Notes under the pieces: generated by a model
Told to the model about the DNA's origin: nothing
The model's input: the letters and a program-made list of their open reading frames with translations, nothing else
Database searches by the model: none
Translations under genes and position numbers: made by a program
Source: an uncultured Clostridia bacterium
GTDB taxonomy: Bacteria; Bacillota; Clostridia; Christensenellales; Borkfalkiaceae
Assembly (NCBI GenBank): GCA_945949395.1
Contig: CAMFEK010000005.1
Coordinates: forward strand, 1-64,000
Length of the DNA: 64,000 nucleotides
Direction: 5' to 3'
Shown here: in pieces, positions 50,072-59,275 of the stretch
Position numbering within the stretch: position 1 is the first letter of the stretch
Layout: each line of letters begins with the position of its first letter

Positions 50072-51700
50072 TTGGATATTACGAAAAAAACAGGGATTCA
50101 AATCGATAATACTGCAGAAAAAGCTGAGGGTTCTTTTGGAACGGAATTATCAATAGCGGAAATCTCTACAGGGTTTGTTATAGATATTAACTCTAATCCT
50201 CAGGACTCAAAAGAGATTTGTGTGGCAAATGATTCAACGGCGCAGCATTTAAACGTAGAAAAAGTTGAACTGGTAAAAAAAGATTTGAAAGAGCCCAATC
50301 CAATAAATATTGCCCCGTCGACTGATGTGGATAAATTCGATGATGGACGCATAGTGATGACTGAGCAGGAAGGTGACTCCAAGGTTAATAAAGGAACCGT
50401 TGTGATTGGTGAAGTTGAGACAACGAAGAAAAACGAAAATACTCAGCCAGCTATAAGCCCAGAAAAACCTGTGGAAATAAAACGAGCAGCTCATTTAACG
50501 AATGATGAAGTAACAAATCATACGGCGGCGTTATGGAAATATAAGCCAATACCTCAAAATGAACCTGAACCGCATGAAGAGTATGAGTGTCTTGATCAGC
50601 AGCTGCCGGGTTGTCATATCATCGGAGCTTCAGTAAGAGGAAAAAAGCATAAGCACGAAGGAACCAATAGAGATGACTGGTTTGAAGCTGGTAATTTTGA
50701 AAATATAACCGTAGTAGTTGTTTCCGATGGGGCTGGATCAAAAAAATACTCAAGAATAGGTGCTAGAGTTTCTTGTAAAGCAGGATGTTCATATATCGTT
50801 AGTTGGTTTAGAGAGCATCAAGAACAGTTTGTTCAATTGAAAACAGGATTAAGTCAACCTTTACAAAGCGATGAGTTTACATCATCTTGTAGAAGTTTGG
50901 TCGATTTATTACAGAAATCGACATATTATGCGTTTGATGAAGTAGATAAAGCGTATAAAAAAAGAGGTTTGAGAGAAGAGTATTCAAAGGTATTAGGAAG
51001 AGATTTAAAATTATCCGATTTTGCTGGAACATTCTTAGTAAGTATAATTATTCCTATCGAAGTACAAGGAAAGAAGGAAAAATTGATTTTATCTTGTCAA
51101 GTAGGCGATGGGTTAATAGTTGCAATTAATAGCAAAGAATCTTTTGTAAAAGCCTCAAAATTGCTGTGTGAGCCAGATAGTGGTAGCTTTTCGGGAGAAA
51201 CAGACTTTTTAACATCTTTGTCTTCTAAAAATGAAAACTATTTGTTGACTAAAATGAGAGTCTCAAGAAGTGAAGCCGATTATCTCTTAATGATGTCTGA
51301 TGGGGTAGCGGATGATTATTTCCCAAATGAAACTGAAGCGAAAAGGTTGTTCTTGGATTTAGTTGTTAATGGAATCATTAAGCAAGAAGAATGGGAGGAT
51401 ATTATTCTTAAAAAAGACAATGTTGCTCTATTAAGAAAAATTCCAATCTCTGTAGCATATCCTTGGGTAAACAATCCCCAAAAAATGGTTGCATTGCAGT
51501 ATGTGAATCGAATTGAAAACGCATTACCTATTAAACTTGAGGATTTGTGGACTCGAAAAGATATTTTAAATCTTGCATCATCCGATGTTACTGGATTTGA
51601 AACTGCTATTGATGCTGCGGATAGATTAAAAATATGGCTAGATAATTATGTCGAAAGGGGATCATTTGACGATAGAACATTAGTTATTGCCGAATTATGA
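50072..51700 (+). CDS. PP2C-type protein phosphatase with long N-terminal region
   Basis: 542 residues from a TTG start with AGGAG 6 bp upstream. Residues 1-175 are low-complexity and probably disordered. The PP2C domain covers about 185-542: RDDWFEAG, VVVVSDGAGSKKYSRIGA (metal aspartate), ADYLLMMSDGVADDYF (second metal aspartate), and the C-terminal DDRTLVIAEL. It is expected to dephosphorylate Ser/Thr residues, most likely the products of the kinase encoded next. The phosphatase-kinase-VWA set is the TerY-P triad described for Ter systems. The kinase gene starts 6 bp downstream. Confidence 0.88.
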   Translation: MDITKKTGIQIDNTAEKAEGSFGTELSIAEISTGFVIDINSNPQDSKEICVANDSTAQHLNVEKVELVKKDLKEPNPINIAPSTDVDKFDDGRIVMTEQEGDSKVNKGTVVIGEVETTKKNENTQPAISPEKPVEIKRAAHLTNDEVTNHTAALWKYKPIPQNEPEPHEEYECLDQQLPGCHIIGASVRGKKHKHEGTNRDDWFEAGNFENITVVVVSDGAGSKKYSRIGARVSCKAGCSYIVSWFREHQEQFVQLKTGLSQPLQSDEFTSSCRSLVDLLQKSTYYAFDEVDKAYKKRGLREEYSKVLGRDLKLSDFAGTFLVSIIIPIEVQGKKEKLILSCQVGDGLIVAINSKESFVKASKLLCEPDSGSFSGETDFLTSLSSKNENYLLTKMRVSRSEADYLLMMSDGVADDYFPNETEAKRLFLDLVVNGIIKQEEWEDIILKKDNVALLRKIPISVAYPWVNNPQKMVALQYVNRIENALPIKLEDLWTRKDILNLASSDVTGFETAIDAADRLKIWLDNYVERGSFDDRTLVIAEL

Positions 51701-51706
51701 TAAATT

Positions 51707-53206
51707 ATGGAATCCAAAAGAACAGAAAAAGCCACGCTTGTGGACGGATCAACAATTGAATATGTTGTAAAAGACAATCCGCCGAAAGGTGGAATGAAAT
51801 ATACGTACTTTACTCCAGACAAAAAATATGTTGTTCAATTTTTTAATGATCCAAAAAATGCTAACGACATAAATATACACAAAAGACTTGAGGCTATTGT
51901 TGGTAAGTATAATCCAACGTTGTCGGAAGAAAAAGGTGGTTCAAGAGGAAATACGCAGCTTGCGGCAGATTATTTTTCCAGTCGTTTTTGTTGGCCGAAA
52001 TCCCTTATTAAGAGTCCAGAATTTGGTATAGTGTGTCCCGCTTATCCTTCTAATTATTTTTTTAGTGAAAACTCAACTGATATTGAAGGATACAAAGATA
52101 TCTTAAAAGGGAAAGATAAGAAAAGTACATACTTTACATCTCCTAAACTCAGTAAATATTTAAAATCAGATGAGTTGGGTGATTTTAGAAGTATGTTAAG
52201 TTTGTCGATAAATTTGGCTCGTTCAATACGACGTATGCATCAGGCAGGGTTGGCACACTCGGATTTATCTTGCAATAATGTATTAATAGATCCACAAAAA
52301 GGGACTTGTGTTGTAATTGATATAGACTCTTTAGTTGTCCCGGGACTATATCCACCGGAGGTTATTGGAACTTCGGGTTACATAGCTCCTGAAGTCTTAG
52401 AGACAATGGAGTTGCCGATAGATGATCCCAATCGAAAGTTGCCTTCTTCTTATACTGATCTCCATTCGATGGCTGTATTAATATATGAGTATTTATTAAA
52501 AAGGCATCCCTTGAAAGGTCCAAAGGTGTATTCTACTGAATCAGCAGAAAAAGATGATTTTCTAGCTTTAGGTCCTAAGGCAACCTTTATAGAGAATCCA
52601 GTTGATAAAAGTAATCGCCCTAAGGACTTGACTTATACTATAAAAGATTTAGGACCTGAACTTGAAAAACTGTTTATTCGTGCGTTTGTTGATGGACTGC
52701 ATAGCCCTAATGAGAGACCTACGGCGATGGAATGGGAAAAAGGACTTGTAAAGACTTGGGATATGTTATCTCAATGTTCGAATTCTAAATGTACACATAA
52801 ATGGTTTGTGTTACATGATCCCCAAAAGCCTATCTGCCCATACTGTAAAACAAAAATAAAAGCTAAAGAAGTTGTTCGTTTGAAACTAAAAAGTAGAGTT
52901 AGGGGAAGAAATGGACAATGGATTGATGCTGGGGAAATCAACTGTTATGATAATATGCCTATATTTAAGTGGCATATATACTCAAACTGCTTCCCTGACG
53001 AAAAAGCTGAGAGAGATTTACAGGCTTCAATTCATTATTATCAGGGACAATGGATCTTTGTTAATAGAGGAATAGCTGGAATGCTTTCGCCTAGTGGTAA
53101 TATCGTACCAATAGGTCAAGCGGTTTTATTAAGCGATGGAAGTTCTTTTCAAGCTTCAAATGATGAAAAGGGTTATTTAATTGAAGCATCTATTACAAGA
53201 TGGTGA
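51707..53206 (+). CDS. Ser/Thr-like protein kinase with C-terminal zinc ribbon
   Basis: 499 residues. The kinase fold covers about 1-350: catalytic loop HSDLSCNNV (H184, D186, N191), metal-binding DID in place of DFG near D205, and GTSGYIAPEVLE as the activation segment end. The glycine loop is not clear. A zinc ribbon follows (C357-SNSK-C362 and C377-PY-C380), then a C-terminal beta-rich domain of about 110 residues. Kinases with this ribbon are the third member of TerY-P triads. Probable targets are proteins read by the FHA domain of the EssC-like ATPase downstream; this is inference. Confidence 0.86.
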   Translation: MESKRTEKATLVDGSTIEYVVKDNPPKGGMKYTYFTPDKKYVVQFFNDPKNANDINIHKRLEAIVGKYNPTLSEEKGGSRGNTQLAADYFSSRFCWPKSLIKSPEFGIVCPAYPSNYFFSENSTDIEGYKDILKGKDKKSTYFTSPKLSKYLKSDELGDFRSMLSLSINLARSIRRMHQAGLAHSDLSCNNVLIDPQKGTCVVIDIDSLVVPGLYPPEVIGTSGYIAPEVLETMELPIDDPNRKLPSSYTDLHSMAVLIYEYLLKRHPLKGPKVYSTESAEKDDFLALGPKATFIENPVDKSNRPKDLTYTIKDLGPELEKLFIRAFVDGLHSPNERPTAMEWEKGLVKTWDMLSQCSNSKCTHKWFVLHDPQKPICPYCKTKIKAKEVVRLKLKSRVRGRNGQWIDAGEINCYDNMPIFKWHIYSNCFPDEKAERDLQASIHYYQGQWIFVNRGIAGMLSPSGNIVPIGQAVLLSDGSSFQASNDEKGYLIEASITRW

Positions 53207-53210
53207 TGAG

Positions 53211-53357
53211 ATGAAAGATGATAATAAAAGCGAGAAAAGGGGCTCTACCTTTAGAGTTATTCTATCAGGATTAATATGTTTTGTAGTTGTTTGGGGAACT
53301 ATGGTGGGGGCAATTATAGCCTTTCACTATTTGAAAGAAATTCTATTTATAAAATAA
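53211..53357 (+). CDS. Small single-pass membrane peptide
   Basis: 48 residues: a charged N-terminus (MKDDNKSEKRGS) and one membrane segment (about residues 14-38), ending LKEILFIK. It starts 4 bp after the kinase stop and ends 13 bp before the Ca2+ ATPase start, so it is translated with both. GATGAG upstream is a weak ribosome site. By position and size it could be a regulatory peptide of the P-type ATPase, as phospholamban-like or KdpF-like peptides are, but there is no sequence evidence for that. Confidence 0.65.
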   Translation: MKDDNKSEKRGSTFRVILSGLICFVVVWGTMVGAIIAFHYLKEILFIK

Positions 53358-53370
53358 TTTGGAGGAACAA

Positions 53371-56028
53371 ATGAAAATTACAGGTTTAAATGATTCTCAA
53401 GTTGAAGAATCCAGAAAAAAACATGGAAGCAATCAATTAACAGAGAAAAAATCTGAAGGTTTCTGGAGTAATCTTTGGGATAACTTCCAAGATCCTATGA
53501 TTAAAATTCTTTGTGTTGCATTGCTTATTAATGTTGTATTTGCAATATTAGGGCAAGTTGCTTGGTATGAATCTGTTGGTATTGCAGCAGCTGTTATATT
53601 AGCAACTTTCGTTTCAACATTTTCTGAATATCGTAATGAAAGTGCATTTCAAAAACTTCAAGATGAAGCATCTCAGATTAAATGTAAAGTTTATAGAAAC
53701 GGTGAAATTGTAGAAATTCCTATTGATCAAATCGTCGTAGGTGATTGTGTTTTATTGCAATCGGGAGATAAGATTCCGGCAGATGGATTAATCATTGATG
53801 GAACAATTCAGGTAGATCAATCTGTATTAAATGGTGAAACGAAAGAAGCATCGAAAAATGTCAAACCTGAAGGTTATACTGACGATGATGCAAATACCGA
53901 TTTTTTAAATGAGTACAAAGTATTTAGAGGTTCAGTTGTTTGTTCGGGTAATGCTGTAATGCAGGTTTCCAAGGTCGGCGATGGAACTGTTTACGGTAAG
54001 ATTGCTAGCGAATTACAGTCCGATGATGATAGAGAAACTCCGTTAAAGTTAAAGCTTGGAAAGTTGGCTGATCAAATTAGCAAATTTGGTTATATTGGTG
54101 GTATAGCGATTGCTGTTGCGTTCTTGTTCCAACGAGTATTTGTTCAAAATGGATTCGATTTTGCCTTGATTGGAACGTATTGTTCAAACTGGATGGTTCT
54201 TGTTAATGACGTCGTAGAAGCTGTTATGCTGGCAGTTATCATTATTGTAATGGCTGTTCCTGAAGGATTGCCCTTGATGATTGCTATTGTGTCTGCACAA
54301 AATATGGGCAAAATGCTTAAAGATAATGTCTTAGTAAGAAAAGTTTCAGGTATTGAAACGGCAGGTAGTTTAAACATCTTGTTCAGCGATAAAACAGGAA
54401 CAATCACAAAAGGTCAGTTGGAAGCTGTTGCATTCGTTGAAGGTAATGGTAAGGAACATAAAGAATATAAGTCAATTCCTGAAAAACTAGCAAAATTAGT
54501 TAGTTTGAGTGTCCTTTGTAACACAAATGCTGTTGTATCGGGCGAAGGGAAAAATGTTCATTTCGTTGGTGGTAATGCAACGGAAAGAGCCATTATGGGT
54601 TTCGTTCCAATGGAACGTATCGAAGGTGTTGAGATTGGTGCTAATATTCCCTTTAATAGTAAAAATAAGTATTCTGCAACATCTATAGACGGAAATAAGA
54701 CTATTTCTTTGATTAAAGGTGCACCTGAAAAAATTCTTGAAAAGTGTTCATTCTATTACAACGAGAATGGTGAAAAGGTATCCTTTGCTGGCGACTATAC
54801 TTCAATTAATAAAAAAATTGATATGTTAGCAGGAAGAGCAATTCGAGTTTTGGCATTAGCTACTTGCGATAGCGTGATTGAAAATAATGAATTGCCTGTT
54901 GGTGAATGGACTTTAGTCGGTGTTATTGGTATTCGTGATGAAGTTAGACCTGAAGCAATAACTGCCATTTCAAAGGTAAAGCAAGCTGGTGTCCAAGTAA
55001 TAATGATTACTGGAGATAGAAAAGATACCGCTATTGCAATTGCAAAAGAAGCTGGTTTGATTACATCCGAACAGGATATTGTATTGACTTCTGATGAAGT
55101 TGCTGCGTTGTCCGATGATGAGTTAAAGAAAAAATTACCTAAGATTAGAGTTGTTGCAAGAGCTTTGCCTAGTGATAAGAGTCGTTTTGTGAATATTGCT
55201 CAAGAGTTAAATCTTGTTGTAGGTATGACTGGCGATGGTGTAAATGACTCACCTGCACTTAAAAAGGCAGATGTTGGTTTTGCTATGGGTGGTGGTACAG
55301 AAGTTGCAAAAGAAGCAAGTGAAGTTGTAATTCTTGACGATAACTTTAGTTCTATCGAAAAGGCTATCTTATACGGAAGAACCATATTTAATAGTATTAG
55401 AAAATTCATTATTTTCCAATTAACAATTAACGTTGCCGCTGTATTAATTTCATTTATTTGCCCTCTGCTTGGTATAGAGAATCCTTTGTCGATTACCCAG
55501 ATTTTGTGGGTTAACCTTGTAATGGATACACTAGCTGCGTTGGCATTTGGTGGTGAACCTGCATTAGATAAATATATGCAAGAGAAACCTAAACGCAGGG
55601 ATGAGGCAATTGTTAGTCCGTATATGTGGAGTTCCATTCTTGTTGGTAGTCTTTGGACTTTTGCTTTGAGTATGATTTTTATCCTCACTCCATTTGTCAA
55701 AGGTTTCTTTAGAGAAAGTTTGGATAATAGTTACCTTTTAACAGGTTATTTTGCATTCTTTATCTTTAGTTCTGTATTTAATGCATTTAATGCGAGAACA
55801 GATGAAATGAATTTGTTTAAAAATATTGGTAAGAACAAAGGATTCTTACAAATAATTGCTCTTATTGTTGTAGTACAAGTTCTTTTAACATATTTCGGTA
55901 GTGTTATCTTTAGATGCTTTGGATTGAACGTTACGGAGTGGATAGTAGTTTTAATTATGGCTTTCAGTATCATTCCTGTTGATTTACTTAGAAAAGCAAT
56001 ATTTAAATTGGTTTCAAAAAAGAAATAG
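53371..56028 (+). CDS. Calcium-transporting P-type ATPase (PMCA-like)
   Basis: 885 residues. Phosphorylation motif is FSDKTGTITKG; the TGES-type loop is NGETKEA; the hinge is TGDGVNDSPALKKADVG. Membrane segment 4 carries PEGLPL and segment 6 carries NLVMDTLAALAFGGEP, both closest to plasma-membrane Ca2+ pumps (one Ca2+ site). Ten membrane segments are expected. It exports Ca2+ from the cytosol. The ATG at 53371 has GGAGG 6 bp upstream; a TTG 12 bp earlier is less likely. Its place among Ca2+-binding TerD genes suggests control of the calcium pool those proteins sense. Confidence 0.93.
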   Translation: MKITGLNDSQVEESRKKHGSNQLTEKKSEGFWSNLWDNFQDPMIKILCVALLINVVFAILGQVAWYESVGIAAAVILATFVSTFSEYRNESAFQKLQDEASQIKCKVYRNGEIVEIPIDQIVVGDCVLLQSGDKIPADGLIIDGTIQVDQSVLNGETKEASKNVKPEGYTDDDANTDFLNEYKVFRGSVVCSGNAVMQVSKVGDGTVYGKIASELQSDDDRETPLKLKLGKLADQISKFGYIGGIAIAVAFLFQRVFVQNGFDFALIGTYCSNWMVLVNDVVEAVMLAVIIIVMAVPEGLPLMIAIVSAQNMGKMLKDNVLVRKVSGIETAGSLNILFSDKTGTITKGQLEAVAFVEGNGKEHKEYKSIPEKLAKLVSLSVLCNTNAVVSGEGKNVHFVGGNATERAIMGFVPMERIEGVEIGANIPFNSKNKYSATSIDGNKTISLIKGAPEKILEKCSFYYNENGEKVSFAGDYTSINKKIDMLAGRAIRVLALATCDSVIENNELPVGEWTLVGVIGIRDEVRPEAITAISKVKQAGVQVIMITGDRKDTAIAIAKEAGLITSEQDIVLTSDEVAALSDDELKKKLPKIRVVARALPSDKSRFVNIAQELNLVVGMTGDGVNDSPALKKADVGFAMGGGTEVAKEASEVVILDDNFSSIEKAILYGRTIFNSIRKFIIFQLTINVAAVLISFICPLLGIENPLSITQILWVNLVMDTLAALAFGGEPALDKYMQEKPKRRDEAIVSPYMWSSILVGSLWTFALSMIFILTPFVKGFFRESLDNSYLLTGYFAFFIFSSVFNAFNARTDEMNLFKNIGKNKGFLQIIALIVVVQVLLTYFGSVIFRCFGLNVTEWIVVLIMAFSIIPVDLLRKAIFKLVSKKK

Positions 56029-56034
56029 TAATCT

Positions 56035-56679
56035 ATGAATTATAAAATATTATATCCAGGGGCTTATCCAGTAGTACAGTTTGATTTGGATTATGGTGAC
56101 TCAATTAAGGCGGAAGCAGACGCAATGATTTCAATGTCATCAAATTTAGAAATAAAGGGCTCTGTGGATGGAGGATTATTAAAAGGCATAGCAAGACGTT
56201 ATTTGGGCAATGAAAGCTTCTTTTTTCAAACTATAACAGCAAATCGTAGTTCAGGAACAGCTATTTTAGGTCCTCCATACCCAGGTGGAATTATTGATGT
56301 TCGCTTAGACGGAACTTATTCGCTAAAGGTTCAGAAAGATGGATTTTTAGCTGCAACTAAGGATGTTCAAGTTGATACTTCAATACAAAATCTTGCTCAA
56401 GGGATTTTTTCAAAAGAAGGATTTTTTGTGTTAAATCTCAAAGGCAAAGGCGTTGCATTCCTTAATAGTTATGGAGCTATTCATATGCTAAACCTGTCAG
56501 CAGGAGAAGAGGTTTTGATTGATAATGGTCATTTGGTGGCTTGGCCAGAATATATGCACTATTCAATAGAAAGAGCAGGAAATAATATATTCGCAAGTTT
56601 AACTTCTGGTGAATGTTTAGTGTGTAGATTCCGTGGGCCTGGATTTGTATTAATTCAAACGAGAAAACCTTTAAATTAA
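56035..56679 (+). CDS. AIM24 family protein
   Basis: 214 residues with the AIM24/TIGR00266 beta-barrel pattern: GGLLKGIARRYLGNESFF near residues 43-62, FLNSYGAIHMLNL and VDNGHLVAWP-like IDNGHLVAWPEYM toward the C-terminus. Bacterial members are soluble trimeric barrels with no defined reaction, often found with tellurium-resistance genes. It starts 6 bp after the Ca2+ ATPase and is followed by the TerD genes. No membrane segment is present. Confidence 0.87.
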   Translation: MNYKILYPGAYPVVQFDLDYGDSIKAEADAMISMSSNLEIKGSVDGGLLKGIARRYLGNESFFFQTITANRSSGTAILGPPYPGGIIDVRLDGTYSLKVQKDGFLAATKDVQVDTSIQNLAQGIFSKEGFFVLNLKGKGVAFLNSYGAIHMLNLSAGEEVLIDNGHLVAWPEYMHYSIERAGNNIFASLTSGECLVCRFRGPGFVLIQTRKPLN

Positions 56680-56698
56680 ATAAAAAAAGGAGATATTT

Positions 56699-57292
56699 AT
56701 GTCAGTTAATTTGCAAAAAGGTCAAAAAGTTGATCTTAGAAAAAGTGGAAGCAATAGTGCTTTAAGAAAAGTTATGGTCGGTCTTGGTTGGGATGAAGTT
56801 GAGCAAAAAAGACATTGGTTTGCTCCTAAGCCTCAAGATATTGACTGTGATGCAAGTGCAATTCTTTGTAAAGGTGGAAAGTTGTTAGAAGCAAAGGATT
56901 TGGTTTTCTATAATAACTTACATCACTTTACAGGAACTGTTATGCATCAAGGCGATAACCTGACTGGTGCAGGTGAAGGTGATGATGAACAGATTTTTGT
57001 GGATCTTCAGAATCTTCCTAGTGATTATGATAGAGTTGTTTTTGTAGTAACAATCTATCAAGCTCGTGAAAGAAAACAGCATTTTGGATTAATTGAAAAT
57101 GCGTTTATTAGAATTTGTGATGCAGAAACGAATGTTGAGATTTGCAAGTTCAATCTTTCTGAAAACTATTATGGTAAGACAGCCATGATTGTTGGTGAAG
57201 TATATCGTTATGGTAACGATTGGAAATTTAATGCAATCGGACAACCTACAACAGATAATAGCATCACGGAAATGGCTCAAAGATTTATGTAA
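56699..57292 (+). CDS. TerD family protein, copy 1
   Basis: 197 residues. TerD proteins are Ca2+-binding beta-sandwich proteins linked to tellurite resistance and envelope or phage stress. Motifs are VNLQKGQKVDL at the start, VGLGWDEV, and the calcium-binding aspartates in DIDCDASAIL and EGDDEQIFVDL. Between the first two motifs it has an insertion with KRHWFAPK that differs from standard TerD. The ATG has AAGGAGA 6 bp upstream. It follows the AIM24 gene by 19 bp. Confidence 0.93.
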   Translation: MSVNLQKGQKVDLRKSGSNSALRKVMVGLGWDEVEQKRHWFAPKPQDIDCDASAILCKGGKLLEAKDLVFYNNLHHFTGTVMHQGDNLTGAGEGDDEQIFVDLQNLPSDYDRVVFVVTIYQARERKQHFGLIENAFIRICDAETNVEICKFNLSENYYGKTAMIVGEVYRYGNDWKFNAIGQPTTDNSITEMAQRFM

Positions 57293-57312
57293 TTAAATAA
57301 GGAGTATGTATT

Positions 57313-57903
57313 ATGGGCGTTAATCTTTCTAAAGGTCAAAGAGTAAGTTTGGATAAGGGCATGAAATTGGCTCTTGTTGGTTTGGGTTGGGATCCTAATC
57401 GTTATGATGGCGGTTTTGATTTTGACTTGGATGCATCTGCATTTTTGCTTGGTGCAAATGGAAAAGTTAGTTGTGATGAAGACTTTGTATTCTATGGTAA
57501 TCAAGAACATCGTAGCGGCTCTGTAAAATCTATGGGTGATGATCGTACAGGCGGTAATAGTGAAGATGGCGATGATGAGCAAATTGTTATTGACTTCGCT
57601 AAAGTTCCTGCAAATGTACAGAAAATTGCTATTACAGTAACTATTTATGATGCTGTTCCTCGTAAACAGAATTTTGGACAAGTATCAAATTCCTATGTTA
57701 GAGTTATGAAAATTCGTAACGAGGGAGATTCTGATGGGGAAGAGGTTCTTCGATTCGATTTAGGTGAAGAATTCTCCATTGAAACAGCTATTGTTGTTTG
57801 TGAAATTTATCGTAATGGAAACGATTGGAAATTTAATGCTGTTGGTGCGGGTTATCAAGGTGGCCTTGAGGCATTATGTCATCAATTTGGTGTAAATGTG
57901 TAA
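57313..57903 (+). CDS. TerD family protein, copy 2
   Basis: 196 residues, the canonical TerD form: [48 protein letters not shown], and the [17 protein letters not shown] ending. All calcium-coordinating aspartates are present. It is closely related to copy 1 and to the TerD/TerE of other bacteria. A strong terminator follows, so expression of the TerD pair can be higher than that of the genes beyond. Confidence 0.95.
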   Translation: MGVNLSKGQRVSLDKGMKLALVGLGWDPNRYDGGFDFDLDASAFLLGANGKVSCDEDFVFYGNQEHRSGSVKSMGDDRTGGNSEDGDDEQIVIDFAKVPANVQKIAITVTIYDAVPRKQNFGQVSNSYVRVMKIRNEGDSDGEEVLRFDLGEEFSIETAIVVCEIYRNGNDWKFNAVGAGYQGGLEALCHQFGVNV

Positions 57904-57926
57904 TATATACATATAACTGATGTGTT

Positions 57927-57973
57927 GGTGCATCAGAGAGAAGAGTTTATTTTTCTCTGATGCACCTCTTTTT
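57927..57973 (+). terminator. Internal terminator after the TerD pair
   Basis: Perfect 13-bp stem GGTGCATCAGAGA/TCTCTGATGCACC with a 14-base loop and TCTTTTT. The next gene starts only 6 bp later, so this is probably a partial terminator. Confidence 0.85.
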
Positions 57974-57979
57974 AATATA

Positions 57980-59275
57980 ATGGGTAATGTTATTCAAAAA
58001 TTATTAGACAATGTTAAGGATGGGGAAATAATACAATTGCCTGTTGGGGAATACATGGGACCATTTTATATAAGAAGACCGTGTAAATTGATAGGTAATA
58101 AAACTACTTTATGGACAGAAAAAGGTAGTGTTCTAAATATTACTGCGAATGGAGTCTCTCTCGAAGGTATGAGAGTTGAGACAACAGGAGATTTGCAAGC
58201 ATTAGAGGATATATCTATTGAGTGCGGACAGTATTCTTTTAGTGCTTATAATGTTGGAATATCTGGTAATGTAGGTGGCGATAATCTTGAGAATGTATGG
58301 GATTTTCCCAAATCCGTAGATTTAGGGAAGTTTACCTCGGGGAAAGAAAATACTTTTTACATTGAAGTATTTGCAAACAATAAGGCTACTGTTACCTCAA
58401 AAATAGATGGTATTTATATTGAACCTAGGAACATAAAAAAAGGAATCAATAAAATATGCATAAAGACAGACAAGTTGAGAAATAGAACTTGTATATTTGG
58501 CGAGATATTAATAGAATCTAAGTTTATTAGACGTATTTATGTTTCGGGACAGGCTTTAGAGTCTGTACAAGAAAAAAAAGATGAATGTTTGTATTCATCT
58601 AAAAGTGAAATAAAAAGAACAGAGAAAAATATAATTTCGGAAAACATTCCAAAGATTGAGCTGGTTGATCAAACATATATACCTGATGGTAATTCTTTAA
58701 TAATGCCTGTTGTAGAAGAAAGTTGTAATGAAGAAGTGAAAGCTGAATCAATAATATCATTACAAAAAGGACAAAGAATAGGGTTGAAAGAAAATGATTC
58801 GGAATTAAGAATAGTTGTAGAACATCAAGTTGTAGGTAACGTATCTGTTGATCCTTATCTATTTTTGGTAGATGAACGTGATAAAGTTAAAACGGATAAT
58901 GATCTAATCTTCTTTGGAAATAACACAACACCGAATCAATCTATAGAAGTGTTTGAGCTAGAGGGGAATAAAACAGAAACTTCGATAAAAATAAATAAAG
59001 TGGAATCTTGGATAAATAAGATTATCTTTGTTTTTTCTATATATCAGTCAAGTAAAAAGAAAGTGGATTTTTCTAGAGTAAAATGGACAAAAATTAGGAT
59101 TTGTTCTGATGTATCTACATATGAGATTTATATTGATGATATAAAAGATGGACAGAGTATGATCCCTTTTGAAATCTATAAATATAAGGGGCTTTGGAAA
59201 CTAAGAGTAGTATCTTCAGAACTTCATAGTGATATAGAAAAGATTTGTGAGACTTATGGGGTCAATGTGGATTAA
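57980..59275 (+). CDS. Fusion protein: beta-helix-like N-terminus and TerD-like C-terminus
   Basis: 431 residues. Residues 1-70 show a right-handed beta-helix pattern (DGEIIQLPVGEYMGPFYIRR, then ITANGVSLEGMRVETT). Residues 85-190 are a beta-sandwich of unknown type. After a charged linker, residues 257-431 are a diverged TerD domain beginning ISLQKGQRIGL. The DLDASA and GDDEQ calcium motifs are not kept (VSVDPYLFLV and NKTETSIKIN stand there), so calcium binding is doubtful. The start is uncertain: the ATG at 57980 follows a terminator with no ribosome site, and a TATAAT box overlaps it. Confidence 0.78.
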   Translation: MGNVIQKLLDNVKDGEIIQLPVGEYMGPFYIRRPCKLIGNKTTLWTEKGSVLNITANGVSLEGMRVETTGDLQALEDISIECGQYSFSAYNVGISGNVGGDNLENVWDFPKSVDLGKFTSGKENTFYIEVFANNKATVTSKIDGIYIEPRNIKKGINKICIKTDKLRNRTCIFGEILIESKFIRRIYVSGQALESVQEKKDECLYSSKSEIKRTEKNIISENIPKIELVDQTYIPDGNSLIMPVVEESCNEEVKAESIISLQKGQRIGLKENDSELRIVVEHQVVGNVSVDPYLFLVDERDKVKTDNDLIFFGNNTTPNQSIEVFELEGNKTETSIKINKVESWINKIIFVFSIYQSSKKKVDFSRVKWTKIRICSDVSTYEIYIDDIKDGQSMIPFEIYKYKGLWKLRVVSSELHSDIEKICETYGVNVD

